A DNA stretch of 64,000 bases from Bufo bufo (GCF_905171765.1 NC_053390.1:578362471-578426470), one strand, 5' to 3'; counted from the stretch's first letter, positions 21,634 to 32,486 are shown. A program made the numbers and translations. The notes: generated from the sequence alone by a model not told the origin.

Positions 21634-21706
21634 TCTCTGTTTAATTAATTTTCCAAGTAGTCTCACAAAATATTGATAATGAATATAATATATTTTATCT
21701 TTTCAG

Positions 21707-22105
21707 AAATGACAAAAAATCTTTTGGTGATTTATGAGAAAAGTGGAGAAGAATGGGCCACGTATCTGAAGGAACTGCTGACATCACATTTACAAATTGA
21801 TGACGTATTTCTTTATGATGTGAGCTATGAATCAAATAAGATGGTGAAAGACCTTATTGGCTCTATGTGGCAGTGTAAACTATTAGTCTTGACCAAAGAT
21901 ATTCTGAAGATCTTCTGTGAAAATCAAAGTACCAATTTCTTTAAACTTCTACAGCCCTCACACAGAGTGGTCCTGATGCTTTGTGGAGTGAGTTCTCCTG
22001 AAGGACTATATGAACTTTTTCCTTTCGAAAGAGATTGTCATTTCATCCTGCCAGATCAAGATCCCCATGATTACATCTCCATTGTGTCCATTGTTATGAA
22101 TGAAG
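21707..22105 (+). CDS. BANK1: BANK1 exon 2: Toll/IL-1 receptor-like domain
   Basis: A host coding exon of 399 nt. It follows the pyrimidine-rich acceptor TATTTTATCTTTTCAG and ends at the donor GAAG|GTAACT. The reading gives TKNLLVIYEKSGEEWATYLK, then MWQCKLLVLTKDIL, SHRVVLMLCGVSSPEGLYEL and DPHDYISIVSIV. This matches the order of the N-terminal TIR domain of BANK1, a B-cell adaptor that links Lyn and IP3 receptors after B-cell receptor signalling and contacts TLR-pathway proteins. The related PIK3AP1 (BCAP) is less similar. The exon starts at codon position 2 and ends at codon position 1, so it is symmetric and can be skipped without changing frame. Exon 1 is not in the window; the internal ATG at 21709 is probably not the main start. 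No stops or damage. Confidence 0.88.
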
Positions 22106-22143
22106 GTAACTTGATACAGTTTTATTAGCTAATGTCAGATTTA

Positions 22144-22456
22144 GGCCTTATGCACACGACCGTTGTTTTGGTCCGCATTCGAAGCCGCGGCTCGGATGCG
22201 GACCCATTCACTTCAATGGGGCCGCAAAAGATGCGGACAGCACTCCGTGTGCTGTCCGCATCCGTTGCACCGTTCTGTGGCCCCGCAAAAAAAATATAGC
22301 ATGTCCTATTCTTGTCCGTTTTGCGGACAAGAATAGGCATTTCTACAATGGGACGCCAATTCCGTAAATTGCAAAAAGGCACACAGGTAGCATCCGTTTG
22401 TTACGGATCCGCGGTTTGCGTACCGCAAAAAACGGCATGGTCGTATGCATGTAGAC
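22144..22456. mobile_element. Harbinger-like MITE
   Basis: Flanked by TTA at 22141-22143 and 22457-22459. Starts GGCCTTATGCACACGACCGT and ends with a related inverted sequence. Interior rich in GCGGAC/GTCCGC palindromes. The 3-bp TTA duplication and GG start suggest PIF/Harbinger; there is no coding capacity. Confidence 0.7.
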
Positions 22457-22459
22457 TTA

Positions 22460-22578
22460 GGCCTTATGCACACGACCGTTTTTCGGGTCCGCATCCGAGC
22501 CGCAGTTTTTTGCAGCTCGGGTGCGGACCCATTCACTTCAATGCGGACAGCATCCATAGTTTTCCAATGAAAACTGAG
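22460..22578. mobile_element. Harbinger-like MITE, truncated second copy
   Basis: Starts with the same 20 bases, GGCCTTATGCACACGACCGT, directly after the TTA of the previous copy. It breaks off before another MITE. Confidence 0.65.
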
Positions 22579-22581
22579 TAA

Positions 22582-22725
22582 GGCTACTTTCACACTAGCG
22601 TTCGGAGCGGGTCCGTCTGATGTTTCATCAGACGGATCCGCTCCTATAATGCAGACGTTTGCATCCGTTCAGAACGGATCTGTCTGCATTATAACTTAGA
22701 AAAATTTCTAAGTGTGAAAGTAGCC
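22582..22725. mobile_element. Harbinger-like MITE, short fold-back
   Basis: From GGCTACTTTCACACTAGCG to the complement GTGTGAAAGTAGCC, flanked by TAA (22579-22581) and TGA (22726-22728). The inner palindrome is TCTGATGTTTCATCAGA. Confidence 0.65.
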
Positions 22726-23879
22726 TGAGCGGATCCGTTTAGACTTTACATTGAAAGTCAATGGGGGACGGATCCATGCAGAACCTCTGACAGAAATGGC
22801 ACAAACTAATGCAAACTGATCGTAATGGTCAAACAAAGACAGATCATTTATCTTTCATTTTTCTGTTCTTCTGAGGGATCAGAAGTTGGAAAGCTGAATG
22901 CAGATGTGAACTCGACATTTCTCTGTGTTCAAAATAAATTGTTTGGCCTGGTAAAACATACATTTTGAAAAGATATATATCTTGTCATAGCAACGTTACT
23001 TAATGTAATATTTAGACATGAGCCAGTATGAGTAGATTTTTCCACAATGCAGAAGAAGCAAGGTACAATAGAGAAAATGAGAATATTTGTATGGAAATAA
23101 GAGGGGCACTCTCTACATACGGGATCACACACAGTCTGTATATTATAAGATTCGATATTTATTATCCTCACTGTAATTAATTAAAATGGTAAACTGTTAC
23201 CCAACCATAAAACACTTCAGTTAATCATAAAATACAATTCTAAAATTAATCCACTATACACAACTCCTCCTTAGATTCAAGGAAAGTAAGTCCTTAGATT
23301 TGCAGCACTATATTTCTCTGGAAGGGCTATTCAATATATAGCATAATGATACAATTCTCATTTGAGGTGCAATAGTGTAATCAGTTGATGAGAGCAGTCC
23401 ATACAGCTTTGTGTATCTTATTCCTGTTGTGTTCCGATATCACCATACAGTCAATTCAACCTTGCTGCTCAGTTGAGCTGCGCTGGGTGTATCAGCCAGA
23501 CGGCTATGTATTGTTTAGTCCGGAGCTACAAGTAAATGTCTCTTACCAGACTCTCGATGTGCCACTCGCCCGCCTCCCAGTAGTCGGTCGTCTCTTACCG
23601 GCCTCCCGCTTCACGGCGTTCTCCTCTGCCCTGCTCCTCCTCACCCTTCACACGGCGTCCCGCGTGGTGGTGAAGCAAGCGTCGGCGCAGCGTCTCACGT
23701 GATGCGGAAGAGGCGTTCCTTACCGGTCAGCTGATTATGCTTGCCGGAGGTCCTGGTCGGGCTGAGGCAATTCCTAGACAGGCCTGTCGTTATTGGTCAA
23801 GTGTCCTTTGCGTGCACATCAGTTGATTAAGCTCACTTGCTGGGACCATAGAGAAAATGGTTCGTTCTCAGAACAGAAA
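22726..23879. other. Intron 2 sequence; GC-rich block at 23540-23870
   Basis: No gene seen. The GC-rich block carries many CGCC/GGCG words and may be a repeat of unknown class. The 105-codon frame at 23385 has no recognisable domain. Confidence 0.4.
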
Positions 23880-24090
23880 GCCGCTGGACTAAAAAGTCGG
23901 ACATGCAGGACTTTTTAGTCCGGCGGCTTTCGCCATGCACCGCCGTGCTGCGCCGGAGCTCCGCCCCCGTCCCCATTATAGTCAATGGGGACGGAGCGGC
24001 GGTCCGGCGGCACGGTGAAATAGCGGTAGGACGGATCCGACATGGTGAACAGCCTGTCAGATCCGTCCTGCCGCTAGTGTTAAAGTACCC
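23880..24090. mobile_element. Harbinger-like MITE fragment
   Basis: The right end reads CCGCTAGTGTTAAAGTACCC followed by TTA (24091-24093), the mirror of the TTTCACACTAGCG type end at 22582. Contains CCATTATAGTCAATGGGGAC as an inner palindrome. Left end not fixed. Confidence 0.5.
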
Positions 24091-24689
24091 TTACTCTCCA
24101 TTCAGAATGCATTAGGATAAAACTGATCAGTTCTTTTCCGGATTTGAGCCCCTAGGACGGAACTCAGCGCCGGAAAAGAAAATATTATTACTTCGTCTTT
24201 TTTGTTGAATCAATATGACATGGTGACGTAGGGGCACAACATGATGGTCAGTCTCAGAGGAAGGAAAAATCTGTCAGTAACATGATGCAATGACATGCAA
24301 AAACCTTTATTACAACTCCCAATTGTATACCAAATATTAGTAATATACAGTGGCATGTAAAATTTGTGGCACCCCTGGTCAAAATTACTGTTACTTGAAC
24401 AGTTAAGCAAGTTGAAGATGAAATGATCTCCAAAAGGCATAACGGTAAAGATGACACATTCCCTTAGTATTTTAAGAAAATACTGTTATTTTAATCTTTT
24501 ACATTTTCAAAATAACAAAAAAGGAACTTGGATACTTTGGCGAGTATCACAAATTGTAATCACTTTTAGTAGCCAGCCAAGAAACTTTCAATTCTTGTTT
24601 GAGGGATTTTGCTCCATTCTTCCTTGCAAAAGTCTCAGTTCTGTGAGATTTCTAGGCCGTCTTGCATGCACTGCTCTTTTGAGGTCTGC

Positions 24690-24875
24690 CTACAGATTTG
24701 CAATGATGTTCAGCTCAGGAGATTGTGAGAGCCATGGTAAAACCTTTATCTTGCGTCTTTTAAGGTACTCTATTGTGGATTGAGGTGTGTTTAAGATCAT
24801 TATAGAAGCCATCCTCTTTTCAGCTTTACGTGTCAGGTTTGCTTCCAGAATTTGCTGCAATTTTATTGAATACAT
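24690..24875 (-). pseudogene. Tc1 transposase relic
   Basis: The minus strand reads MASIMILNTPQSTIEYLKRR, then LPWLSQSPELNIIANL, which matches the SPDLNPIENLW catalytic-Glu motif of Tc1 transposases. Ala replaces the catalytic Glu. The rest of the protein is gone or unreadable. Confidence 0.75.
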
Positions 24876-25864
24876 TCTTCATTCAAACAAGAATTGAACG
24901 GCTCTTGGCTGGCTCCAAAAAGCGATTACAATCTGTTATACTTGCCAAAGGAGGTGCTACTGCAGTGGCGTAACTAATGACTGGGCCCCACAGCAAATAT
25001 TTGAACGGTGCCCCCACCAGCACTTCTTCTCAACCCCCTCCGCCTGTGCAACCTCCACTCCTGTGGCTATTCAAGATCGCTTTCTGAGATGAGGCCGGCA
25101 GCCGCTCTCTCCGTTTCTCTGCATATAATCTCATTGTATAATGCTGTTGAGGACGCCCTGACAACAAAATATTTAATCCTGAAAGCAGCTGCTTCCCCTG
25201 ATTTCCCCATAGTTACGCCCCTGGCTACTAGATACTAACCATGCAGGGTGCCTAAAGATTTGCCTTGGGTCCTTTTCCTTTTTTGTTATTTTGAAAATGT
25301 AAAAGATAGTGTTGAGCGAACCCGAACTGTAAATTTTGCTGGAAAAGTTCGGGTTCGAGTTCGGTGTTCGGGCATTTAATAAAGCTTTTGGAAGGCTGCA
25401 GGGCAGCCAATCAACAAGCTTTTAAGCTGTGGGCACTTAGAAGCCATCACAGCCATGGCTAGTAATGGCATGGCTGTGATTGGCCGGTGCATCATGTGAC
25501 CCAGCCTCTATACAAGCTGGTTCACGTGTAGCACCGCCCATCAGCTCTGAGAAGCGCAGGGATAGGAAGCAGGCAGCTGAAGGGAGGGAGAGTGTTAGGA
25601 ATCTGGCTATTTGTTTTGTGGGTGACCTAGAATGATTTTTTGTGGGTGCAATACACCAGCTTTGCACCCCTGACACAGAAATATAATAATTAATCTGGCT
25701 GTTAATTCTGTCGGTGACCTATAGGGATTTTTTTGTGGGTGCAATGCACCATTTTTGTACCCCTAACACAAAAATATAGTATTTAATCCCTCTGTTAGTT
25801 TGATGGGTGACATATGCCAATTTTTGGTGTGAGATACACATGCACTGCATACGTAACAGGGAAC

Positions 25865-27045
25865 TTAACCACTTCATGCCCAGCGCTGTACATGTACGGC
25901 GCTGGATGGGTGTTTAAAGATGGCGCCCGCTCATGCCTGCTGAGGGCGCCATAGCCGCAGGTGGCCGCCTGCTTCTTCTAGCAGACACCCGTGGCTAATG
26001 TCCGCAACCGGCAGTAATGCCGATTGTGGACATTTAACCCCTCAGATGCCGTGGGAAATCCTGACCACGGCATCTGAGCGCGTTGAAAACTGAAAGCTTT
26101 CGCTTTTGGTTGTGTTCCGGCTCCCCTGTGTGGCGATCGGAGGAGCCAGAGTGTGTATGCAGCAGCCCCTGTTTTTATGAATGACAGGAGGCTGCTGCAT
26201 AGTATTTCCTATGGAGCCCTTGCCTGTAATAGGGCTCCATAGGAAAGTAGTGAAATCATCATAGATTCCAATGCAAGTGCATTGGAGTCTATGATAATAG
26301 CAATCAGATGATTGATTGTTATAGTTCCCTATGGGAACTATAAAAAAGTGTAAAAAAAATAAAAACATAAAAATTCAAATCACCCCCCTTTTCCCAAAAT
26401 AAAATAACTAAAAAAAATACATATCATGGGTGTCTCTATGTGAGAAAATGCCCATAGTATCAAAATCTAAAAATATGTTCCCCATACGGCAAACAGCAAA
26501 ACAGAGAAAAGTGTTCAAATGGACGATTCGCAGTTTTTGGACGCTTCATTTTCTACAAATAAATAAAGAGTGATCAAAAAGTCATACACATCCCAGAATG
26601 GTATCAATGAAAAGTTTAGATCGCACCGCAAAAAATGAGCCCCCAAACAGCTCCGTACACATAATTACAAAAAAGTAATATGGGTCAAAATATGGCAACA
26701 AAAAAAAAAACTGATTTTTTTCCCCACGTTTACATTTTTTTTTATCACTAACAAAACGCAAGAAAAACGATACATATAAGGTATCGCAGGATTGGTACTG
26801 ACCTGTAGAATAAAAGTAACTGGTCAGTTTTATCGCACATAGAACGTCGTAAATAAAAAAAAAACTGTGGTGGAATAGCTTTTTTTTTTGCAATTTTACC
26901 CCATTTGGAATTTTTTCCCCGCTTACCACTACATCATATGTAATATTAAATGGTGGCGTTGGAAAGTACAACTTGTCCTGCAAAAAACAAGCCCTCATAT
27001 GTCTATGTGAACAAAAAAATAAAACCTCTGGGCCTTAAGGGGTTT
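25865..27045. mobile_element. Long TTAA MITE (piggyBac-like), copy 1
   Basis: The left end TTAACCACTTCATGCCCAG at 25865 corresponds to the complement of the right end CTGGGCCTTAAGGGGTTTA near 27045. The interior carries palindromes around TTCCTATGGAGCCCTTGCC and a poly(A)-rich half. A related copy lies at 42460-43363. TTAA target preference suggests piggyBac, but no transposase is present. The minus-strand frame at 26582-26998 is an AT-rich chance frame. Confidence 0.6.
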
Positions 27046-27275
27046 ATATAGTTAATCTGAGTTAGTTCAGCTGGTGACATTTACCAATTTTTGGTGTGAG
27101 ATACACCTGCACTGCATATGTGACATGGAAATTAATATAGTTAATCTGAATTTTAGTTCGGCCGGTGACATACAGGGTATAAACATTTTTGGTGTGAGGT
27201 ACACCTGCACTGCATACGTGACAGGGAAATTAATATAGTTAATTTGTCTGTTAGTTCGGTGGGTGACCTTAAAGA

Positions 27276-28315
27276 ATGAGGAGAGCATCAAATAAGGGAC
27301 GTGGCCTTGGTCGTGGTGCTGCTGGTGCTGATGGAGTTCCTGTTGCAGAGAGAGGATGTGGTCGAACTGTGCCAGCAACATGCTCAAATGAAACACCTTC
27401 CTCAGGTGCACATAAGCGATAGGACGTTCAGCGTCATTTTGTAGGCCCGAATAAGGGTGTACGAATGGTGAGGCCAGAACAAGTAGAGGTGGTAGTAGAT
27501 TGGATGGCTGACACTGCCTCCAGTTCCTTCACATTGTCTCCCACCCACCCTGCTGAAACCACAAAGTTGGCACGTGCAGCCCATGGGCATTTGTCTTTCT
27601 CCTCAACCCCTTGCAAATCACCCAAGTCATGCAGCAGTCTCTTATGCTTTTTGATGACTCTGCTGGTGGGGTTTCTGTGGGCCATCCACCTAGCCTGAAG
27701 CTAGGCATAAATGTTCTAAACCTGAGCACCACCTGCATGACCAGCCATCTAAATGCAAAGCACGAGCTGCAGTGGAGTACACACCTCAAAAACCACAAAA
27801 GATCTCTGGCTCCTCCTTCTCCCTCTTCTGTTGCAGTCTCGGCCTCTTCCTCCTCCTCTGGAGTGACAGTGGCACCGGCCACCCCGCAAACAGAGGATGT
27901 GGCAGCAACACCACCACCTCCCCCACCGTCACCAAGCATCTCCACACTGTCCCATGGAAGCGTTCATCTGTCCATCCCCCAAACACTGGAGAGAAAGAGG
28001 AATTAGCCCCCTACCCACCAGCGATCCCTGGCCCTGAATGCCAGCATTTCAAAATTCCTGACCTTTGAAATGCTGTTATTCCGTCTGGTGGAGACAGAGA
28101 ATTTTAAAAACCTTATGGCGGTGGCTGTCCCACAGTATGTGGTTCCAAACCGCCACTACTTTTCCAGGCGAGCCATCCCTGCCCTGCACAACCAAGTGGT
28201 GGACAAAATTAGGTGTGCACTGCGCAACGCCATCTGTGGCAAGGTCCACATAACTACCAATACGTGGACCAGTAAGCACGGGCAGAGAAGTTATATCTCC
28301 CTAACTGCACACTAG
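27276..28315 (+). pseudogene. hAT element 3 transposase, N-terminal half
   Basis: ATG at 27276 starts an RG-rich segment (RRASNKGRGLGRGAAGADG). After stops and frame changes, DWMADTASSSFTLSPTH and a BED-finger remnant TTCMTSHLNAKHELQW are visible. From 28070 an open stretch gives LLFRLVETENFKNLM, HYFSRRAIPALHNQV and VHITTNTWTSKHGQRSYISL. Here TTDTW has become TTNTW, replacing the first catalytic Asp. A stop follows TAH. This copy cannot be active. Confidence 0.82.
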
Positions 28316-29738
28316 GTACTGCGGACGGGCATGGAACAACAGACCGATGAGTAGTTGGTGCCGCTGAGCCTCAAGCCTGGCCTGGTGGTGTGCGATAAGG
28401 GGCGAAATCTCTAGCAGCTCTGGGGCTAGTTTGACATACATCCCTTGCCTGGCGCATGAGCTGAATTTGGTGGTGCAGAGGTTCCTGAAAAAATGACCCC
28501 GATATGTCAGAGCTTCTGCAGAAAGGGCCGTCTGTGCGCGCTTTTGCCATTCTCACCCTGTTGCTGCTCACCTATCTGCGCTGCAGCGTAACTTCGGCCT
28601 TCCCGCTCACCACCTCATATGAGATTTACCCACAAGGTGGAACTCCACCTTGCACATGCTGTACAGACTGTGCGAGCAGCAGCAGGTGATAGTGGAGTTT
28701 CAGCTGCAGCACGTTCGGGTGAGTCGCTCTGCGGAGCAGCACCACTTCACCACCAACAAGTGGGTCTTCATGCGGGATGTGTGTGCCGTGTTGCACTGTT
28801 TTGAGTACTCCACCAACATGGCCAGTGCCGATGACGCAGTCCTCAGCGTTTCTATCCCACTTCTATGACTCCTTGAAAAAACACTTTGGGCGATTATGGA
28901 AGAGGATGTGGCACAGGTGGAAGAGGGATCATTTCCACGTTTATCAGGCCAGTCATTCACAAGTGGCTCGGAGGGTGGGTTCCTGCACCAACAGAGGCCA
29001 GGTAAACAACTGTCCAGCCAGGGCAGGATAAGGAGGATGATGATGATGATGAGGAACCGTGTTCACAGCAGGGTGGCACCCAAAGCAGTTTATGGGCATC
29101 AATGGAGCGTGGCTAGGAGGATACAGAGGACACAGATGATACACTTCCCACAGAGGACAGCTTGTCCTCTGGGCAGCCTGGCACACGAGTGACTAAATGC
29201 TGCAGTGCCTGCGCAAAGACCGCCGAGTTGCCCACATTCTAACTAGTGCTGATTACTGGGTGGCCACTTGCTGTCCTTAATTCCGTCACTGGAGTGTGAT
29301 CGGAAGATGCACGAGTACAAGCGCACGCTGGTAGACGCGCTGCTGATGGCATTCACACCTGACAGCGGGGGCTCAGTGGAAGCACAAGGCGAAGGCAGAG
29401 GAGAAGGAAGAAGTCGCCAATGCAGCTGGGGCACCGCCAGCACCTCAGAAGGGCTAGCATGGCCGAAATGTGGAAAAGCTTTGTCAGAACTCCGCAACAA
29501 CCAGCACCACCAGCTGATACAGAATATCTTAGCAGGAGGCACCATTTCAGCAACATGGTGGAACAGTACGTGTGCATATGCCTACACGTACTGACTGATG
29601 GGTCTGCCACATTCAACTTCTGGGTCTCCAAATTGGGCACATAGCCTGAACTTGTCCTTTACGCCTTGGAGGTGCTGGCCTGCCCTGCAGCAAGTGTATT
29701 ATCCAAACGTGTGTTTAGCACGGCAGGTGGGGTGAGCA
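28316..29738 (+). pseudogene. hAT element 3 transposase, middle and start of C-terminus
   Basis: Heavily frame-broken. LKPGLVVCDKGRNL near 28370 matches the CDNGANL motif with Asp kept. Later pieces are seen in several frames. FNFWVSKLGT near 29620 and VLYALEVLACPAASVLSKRV near 29660 belong to the C-terminal dimerisation domain, with Lys at the catalytic Glu position (SERVF to SKRVF). The coding region is interrupted at 29738 by a hAT MITE and resumes at 31529. Confidence 0.78.
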
Positions 29739-29785
29739 CAGGGCCGGCCTTAGGTGTCCAGGCGCCCTGTGCGAGCTAACCTTGT

Positions 29786-29816
<31 letters not shown>

Positions 29817-30169
29817 ACACTGCTTGTTGCTGGCATCATGGCATAGGCTGGCTGACTATCCAACCAAGTAGTTACCAGCCCACACACCCCAAAGGCCGGT
29901 GTAATGTCATACTTCCCTACTTCGTGAGATTTCCCTACCCTCGTCACTTCCGGTCGCACCGGACATGACGTGAGGAGGTGTGCAGCGCCGCGCAGGCGCA
30001 CAACGTCAGGTTAGGGAAGTTTCACAGCAGAGTGCGCATGCGCCAGGAGTCTCGCCGGCGGTTAGGGAAGGGAAAAATTACGTACGGGCCAGTGCTTTTT
30101 CCCTACCCTAACCGCCGGCAAGGCTCCCAGCGCATGCGTACTCTGCTGTGAAATTTCCCTAACCCATCG

Positions 30170-30545
30170 TTGTGCGCAGTGCGCCCCCCCAGTATAATAA
30201 ACATTGGTGGCGCAGTGCGCCCCCCCAACACCCCAGTATAATAAACATTGGTGGCGCAGTGTGCCCCCCCAACACCCCAGTATAATAAACATTGGCGCAG
30301 TGCGCCCCCCCAACACCCCAGTATAATAAACATTGGTGGCGCAGTGCGCCCCCCCCAACACCCCAGTATAATAAACATTGGCGCAGTGCGCCCCCTCTCA
30401 ATATAATAAACATTGGTGGCGCAGTGCGCCCCCCCTCAATATAATAAACATTGGTGGCGCAGTGCGCCCCCCCTCAATATAATAAACATTGGTGGCGCAG
30501 TGCGCCCCCCCCTCAATATAATAAACATTGGTGGCGCAGTGGGCA
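30170..30545. repeat. Minisatellite, ~45-bp unit, C-run type
   Basis: Eight to nine units built from GTATAATAAACATTGGTGGC, GCAGTGCG and a run of 6-8 C. Units are of two kinds, with or without ACACCCCA. Confidence 0.9.
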
Positions 30546-30830
30546 GTGCCAATGAGGGTTAAAAAATAAAAAAATAATTAACTCACCTCCTCCAATTGAT
30601 CGTCTTCTGTTCTTTCTTCATGACCTGTCAAAGGACCTGTGGTGACATCACTGTGCTCATCACATGATACATCACATGATCCATCACCATGGTAATGGGT
30701 CATGTGATGAGCTCAGTGACGTCACCACAGGTCCTGAAGAAAGACCGGCAGCTACGCGATCAACTGGAGGAGGTGAGTTAATTTTTTTAAATTATTTTTT
30801 AACCCTCATTGGCACTTCCCACTGAGCCAC
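30546..30830. repeat. Palindrome with CATCACATGATCCATCAC core
   Basis: Inverted arms: GTGCCAATGAGGGTTAAAAA at left and its complement at right near 30800. The centre is the ACATGATCCATCACCATGG type. The same core sits at 47430-47690 inside another MITE. Confidence 0.85.
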
Positions 30831-31064
30831 CAATGTTTCTTATACTGGGGGGGGGGGCGCACTGTGCCACCAACGTTTCTTATACTAGGGGGGGCGCACT
30901 GAGCCACCAATTATGTTTGTTTCTTATACTGGGGTGTTTGGGGGGGGGCGCACTGTGCCACCAACGTTTCTTATACTAGGGGGGGGCGCACTGAGCCACC
31001 AATTATGTTTCTTATACTGGGGTGTTAGGGGGAGGGGGGGCACTGTGCCACCAACGTTTCTTAT
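30820..31064. repeat. Minisatellite, inverted relative of the 30170 array
   Basis: Units of GCACTGTGCCACCAACGTTT, CTTATACT and a G-run. This is the complement type of the array at 30170-30545, so together with the palindrome between them they form a larger fold-back. Confidence 0.85.
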
Positions 31065-31066
31065 AC

Positions 31067-31262
31067 AAATACAGGAGGCGGGTGCCGGAATCAAATAGCC
31101 GACACCCGACCTCTGTGACAGGGAGCTGCGATCAGCGGCAGTTAACCCCTCAGGTACCGCACCTGAAGGGTTAACTCAACTGCAGCTGATCGCAGCTCCC
31201 TGTCACAGAGGTCGGGTGCCGGCTATTTGATTCCGGCACCCGCCTCCTGTATTTGTATTCAG
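31067..31262. repeat. Near-perfect 196-bp palindrome
   Basis: The arm TACAGGAGGCGGGTGCCGGA at 31071 is repeated inverted, ending near 31255. The centre is near 31160, at AACCCCTCAGG/CCTGAAGGGTT. Confidence 0.88.
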
Positions 31263-31528
31263 GTCAGTTTTCTTCATTGGTGGCGCAGTGGCCACAGCCC
31301 CTCCCCTCCTCCTCCTCCTGTCTCTCTTCTTATTGACAGCGGCGGGGGCAGCAGGCAGGTCAGACAGGGGAGGGGGAGATGGAGGGGGCGCCCCGAGGGA
31401 GAACACAAGTACAGCCTCGCCTGCCGCAGATTACATTGCGAGCTGTCGGCCGCCCAGCGCCCCTGTTACTATGGCGCCCTGTGCGGCCGCACAGCCCGCA
31501 CACCCCAAAGGCCGGCCCTGGGTGAGCA

Positions 31529-31635
31529 CAGACAAGCGCAGCCGCCTGTCCACAGCTAACGTGGACAAGCTCACATTCATTAAAATGAACCAGGCAATGA
31601 TCCCACAGGACTTGTCCATACCTTGTGCTGAGTAG
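31529..31635 (+). pseudogene. hAT element 3 transposase, last ~35 codons
   Basis: After the MITE the frame resumes as DKRSRLSTANVDKLTFIKMN, then QDLSIPCAE and TAG. This aligns with the C-terminus of hAT element 1 (DKRIRLSTGNADRLNQIKMN), which supports one transposase family for both copies. Confidence 0.85.
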
Positions 31636-32062
31636 ACAAGTATACCGGCCGCCCCCAGCCATTTTTGTACTCCAGCGCACTTCCTCTTTGCATTCTCTTT
31701 TCTATCTATTTCCCCCAAAAAAAAAACATATATAAAAAAAAATACAACAAAAACAGTATTGGCTACCTCCTCCTCCTTCACCGCCACTTCCACCTACACC
31801 GCCACGTCCACCGCCTCCTCAACCTTCTACTCCACTTTGACCTCCGCCTCCTAGTTTAAGATTATTCTTTTTTTCTATTCTATGTTATTTTAAGTAATTT
31901 CCCTATCCACATTTGTTTGCAGGGCAATTGTCCTGCTCTTATCCCCATTTTGCTTCCTTTTGCAGCCCTCTAGCCCTTACTACGAACTATTTTACAGCCA
32001 TTTTAGTGTACCAAAGTTCAGGTCCCAATTGACCCGAACATCCACTGGTCCACTCATCCCTA
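31636..32062 (+). other. hAT element 3 3' region and terminus
   Basis: Non-coding 3' sequence with a run of Thr/Pro-type CCTCC repeats near 31760-31850, then the terminal CAAAGTTCAGGTCCCAATTG and the end CCCTA. Confidence 0.7.
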
Positions 32063-32287
32063 GTAAGATGTAAAAAAAATGTTTTTGCTTAAAATACAAA
32101 GGGGATATGTTATCTTTAACGGTCTGAATTTTGGAGATCATTTCATCTTCAGTTTGCTTAACTATTCACAGTAAAAGTAATTTTGACCAGGAGTGCCTAA
32201 ACTTTTGCATGCCACTGTAAACTCTTTGGCTCTATTTTATTTATTTCCCCTATTTGGCCTAAATTTGACTCTATGTAGTGTACATAA

Positions 32288-32486
32288 GATTTTTGGCAAA
32301 TGCTTTCGCTTTGGTTTGTCAAAGAATTTCACCTCTAGCGGCGCAATACGGATGCCCCCAGCCGTCCCTCTTAATCATGGCCCCAGTTCCGAAAACCAAC
32401 AAATTAGAACCGGAATCCTATTCTATTATTCCTAGCTGAAGTATTCAGGCGACCCGGCCTGCTTGAACACTGTAAATTTTTTCAAT
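32288..32486 (-). pseudogene. 18S rRNA-derived fragment, central domain
   Basis: The minus strand reads TTGAAAAAATTTACAGTGTT, then CAGCTAGGAATAATAGAATA, GTTGGTTTTCGGAACTG, CATGATTAAGAGGGACGG and GCGCCGCTAGAGGTGAAATT. These are hallmark segments of eukaryotic 18S rRNA, roughly positions 880-1080 (numbering from memory), with scattered substitutions. It is too short and too diverged to be an rRNA gene. Confidence 0.88.

Larger units (their letters stand above)
1..21706 (+). other. BANK1: BANK1 intron 1 (3' part) or upstream sequence
   Basis: Everything before the acceptor at 21705-21706 is non-coding with respect to the host gene. In known BANK1 genes a short first exon precedes the TIR-encoding exon, so this is probably intron 1, but exon 1 was not found in the window. 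Confidence 0.6.
29739..31520. mobile_element. hAT-type MITE inside hAT element 3 (1782 bp)
   Basis: Exact 8-bp duplication GGTGAGCA at 29731-29738 and 31521-31528. The left end CAGGGCCGGCCTTAGGTG matches the complement of the right end, CAGGGCCGGCCTTTGGG. The interior has GC-rich inverted arms (GCGCCCTGTGCG on both sides), a poly(A)/poly(C) tract, two minisatellites in opposite orientation and two palindromes. Frames within it are repeat artefacts. Confidence 0.92.
25307..32062 (+). mobile_element. hAT element 3 (6.8 kb, broken, with nested insertions)
   Basis: Starts TAGTGTTGAGCGAACCCGAA at 25307 and ends CCACTCATCCCTA at 32062. The left flank GTAAAAGA (25299-25306) corresponds to GTAAGA after the right end, an 8-bp duplication that has lost two bases. 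Order: terminal repeat; a 5' region with short tandem GGTGACCTA/GTGGGTGCAA units; a piggyBac-like MITE; broken transposase 27276-31635 split by another hAT MITE; 3' region. Sequence at 63296-63660 on the minus strand is another copy of its 3' end. Confidence 0.85.
24348..32217 (-). mobile_element. Tc1-type transposon relic split by later insertions
   Basis: The left end CAGTGGCATGTAAAATTTG at 24348 and the right end (complement CAGTGGCATGCAAAAGTTTA) at 32217 form terminal inverted repeats, flanked by TA at 24346-24347 and 32218-32219. Both continue with GGTCAAAATTACT and related sequence for over 100 bases. Only about 1.1 kb is Tc1 sequence; 25307-32062 is a later hAT insertion. The transposase is a small relic. 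Confidence 0.85.

Noticed and set aside
21707..22105. PIK3AP1 (BCAP) as the host gene
   Set aside because: The TIR exon could fit either, but CKLLVL, DPHDYISIV and the exon 3 ending VLP..CE are closer to BANK1.
26582..26998. 138-codon minus-strand frame
   Set aside because: Poly(A)/poly(T)-driven Phe/Lys-rich chance frame inside a MITE.
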